Assembly: GCA_943788245.1 (NCBI GenBank)
Contig: CALSPN010000034.1
Coordinates: 1 to 45,166, forward strand
Direction of reading: 5' to 3'
DNA length: 45,166 nt
Source: an uncultured Verrucomicrobiae bacterium
Lineage (GTDB): Bacteria > Verrucomicrobiota > Verrucomicrobiia > Limisphaerales > AAA164-E04
Positions 44,930-45,166 of this stretch are shown in pieces. The stretch's first letter is position 1; each line of letters begins with the position of its first letter. Position numbers and translations under genes: made by a program. Below the pieces are notes generated by a model, which had not been told where the DNA came from, searched no databases, and saw nothing but the letters and a program-made list of their open reading frames with translations.

Positions 44930-45166
44930 ATGAAGAAGTATAAAGGAATTAATTATCGTTTCCGACCAGACTCGTATTGGGTTGATAAGACAATTCGCCA
45001 ATCAATATTACGAGATATCAAAGGAACCGAACGAAGAAAGCTCATCGATGATGCACTGAAGAACGGACGCTTTGACAAGGTCGAGGACGCCTTAGTAGGT
45101 GCTGAATTGCAAAGCGGGCTGCGGGATCGGCTGGGATCATTACATCCCCATTTTATGGGTGGCGAA
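44930..45166 (+). CDS. Small conserved hypothetical protein, 3'-truncated by the window edge
   Basis: An AGGAGG at 44912-44917 lies about a dozen bases ahead of ATG 44930. The frame is open for 79 codons to the window end. It starts MKKYKGINYRFRPDSYW and continues with charged helix formers (LRDIKGTERRKLIDDAL) and SLHPHFMGGE. I recall a widespread bacterial hypothetical family with a similar start, a KGTERR core and a HP-F-MGGE(YLP) continuation, of unknown function. It is probably cytosolic. Its ribosome binding site and start lie 118 bases beyond the IS right end. Confidence 0.75.
   Translation, partial: MKKYKGINYRFRPDSYWVDKTIRQSILRDIKGTERRKLIDDALKNGRFDKVEDALVGAELQSGLRDRLGSLHPHFMGGE

Overview
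The window reads as a chromosomal segment of a bacterium from the PVC superphylum, most likely Verrucomicrobiota. This rests on gene families rather than on a marker gene. There are three type II pseudopilin-like proteins of the PVC kind, two secreted sulfatases, and a giant ThuA / F5-8C / dehydrogenase / HEAT / cytochrome c fusion. There is also a CotH plus lamin-tail surface protein, a mutarotase-symporter fusion and a large HEVGH metalloprotease. No rRNA, plasmid or phage genes are visible, and the only RNA gene is a tRNA-Ala(GGC).

Layout. 1-4963: a 5'-truncated CotH/lamin-tail surface protein broken by about a dozen frameshifts. 5063-8878, minus strand: Kelch-mutarotase/sodium symporter fusion, EF-hand protein, pseudopilin-like protein. 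9080-12346, plus strand: an 885-aa secreted protein with a PA14-like domain among repeated beta-rich units, then a small acidic protein. 12579-14412, minus strand: tRNA-Ala and an AI-2E/PerM-family permease. 14622-18483, plus strand: zinc metalloprotease (one frameshift) and a pseudopilin-like protein. 18538-23129, minus strand: small zinc peptidase, sulfatase, omega-amidase-like nitrilase and class I aminotransferase. 23417-31332, plus strand: a small secreted protein, a decayed gene, an M29-like aminopeptidase, an alpha/beta hydrolase and the giant dehydrogenase/cytochrome. 31424-34911, minus strand: pseudopilin-like protein, mtnA, a Gfo/Idh/MocA oxidoreductase and an orphan 99-aa protein. 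34966-36655, plus strand: a second sulfatase (one frameshift). 36757-38542, minus strand: epoxide-hydrolase-like protein and an SDR dehydrogenase. 38543-42270: gene-poor DNA with strong hairpins, gene remnants and one small membrane protein. 42271-44811: a complete IS21-family insertion sequence. 44930 to the end: the start of a small conserved protein.

How the genes fit together. Much of the content suits a heterotroph living on sulfated, carboxyl-rich or sialic-acid-like polymers: sulfatases, the mutarotase-coupled symporter, Gfo/Idh, SDR, ThuA and the PQQ-like dehydrogenase/cytochrome, and secreted peptidases. The aminotransferase/omega-amidase pair with mtnA suggests salvage of methionine through its 2-oxo acid.

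Most exciting points. (1) Several frameshifts sit in short homopolymers and are corrected by removing one base, so some 'broken' genes may be assembly artefacts. (2) The 885-aa protein is built from repeated NGD-type units around a PA14-like domain. (3) The gene-poor 38.5-40.8 kb stretch has a near-perfect 43-nt palindrome and other hairpins. (4) The IS21 copy supplies the stop codon of an Ig-like gene remnant and lacks visible target duplications.
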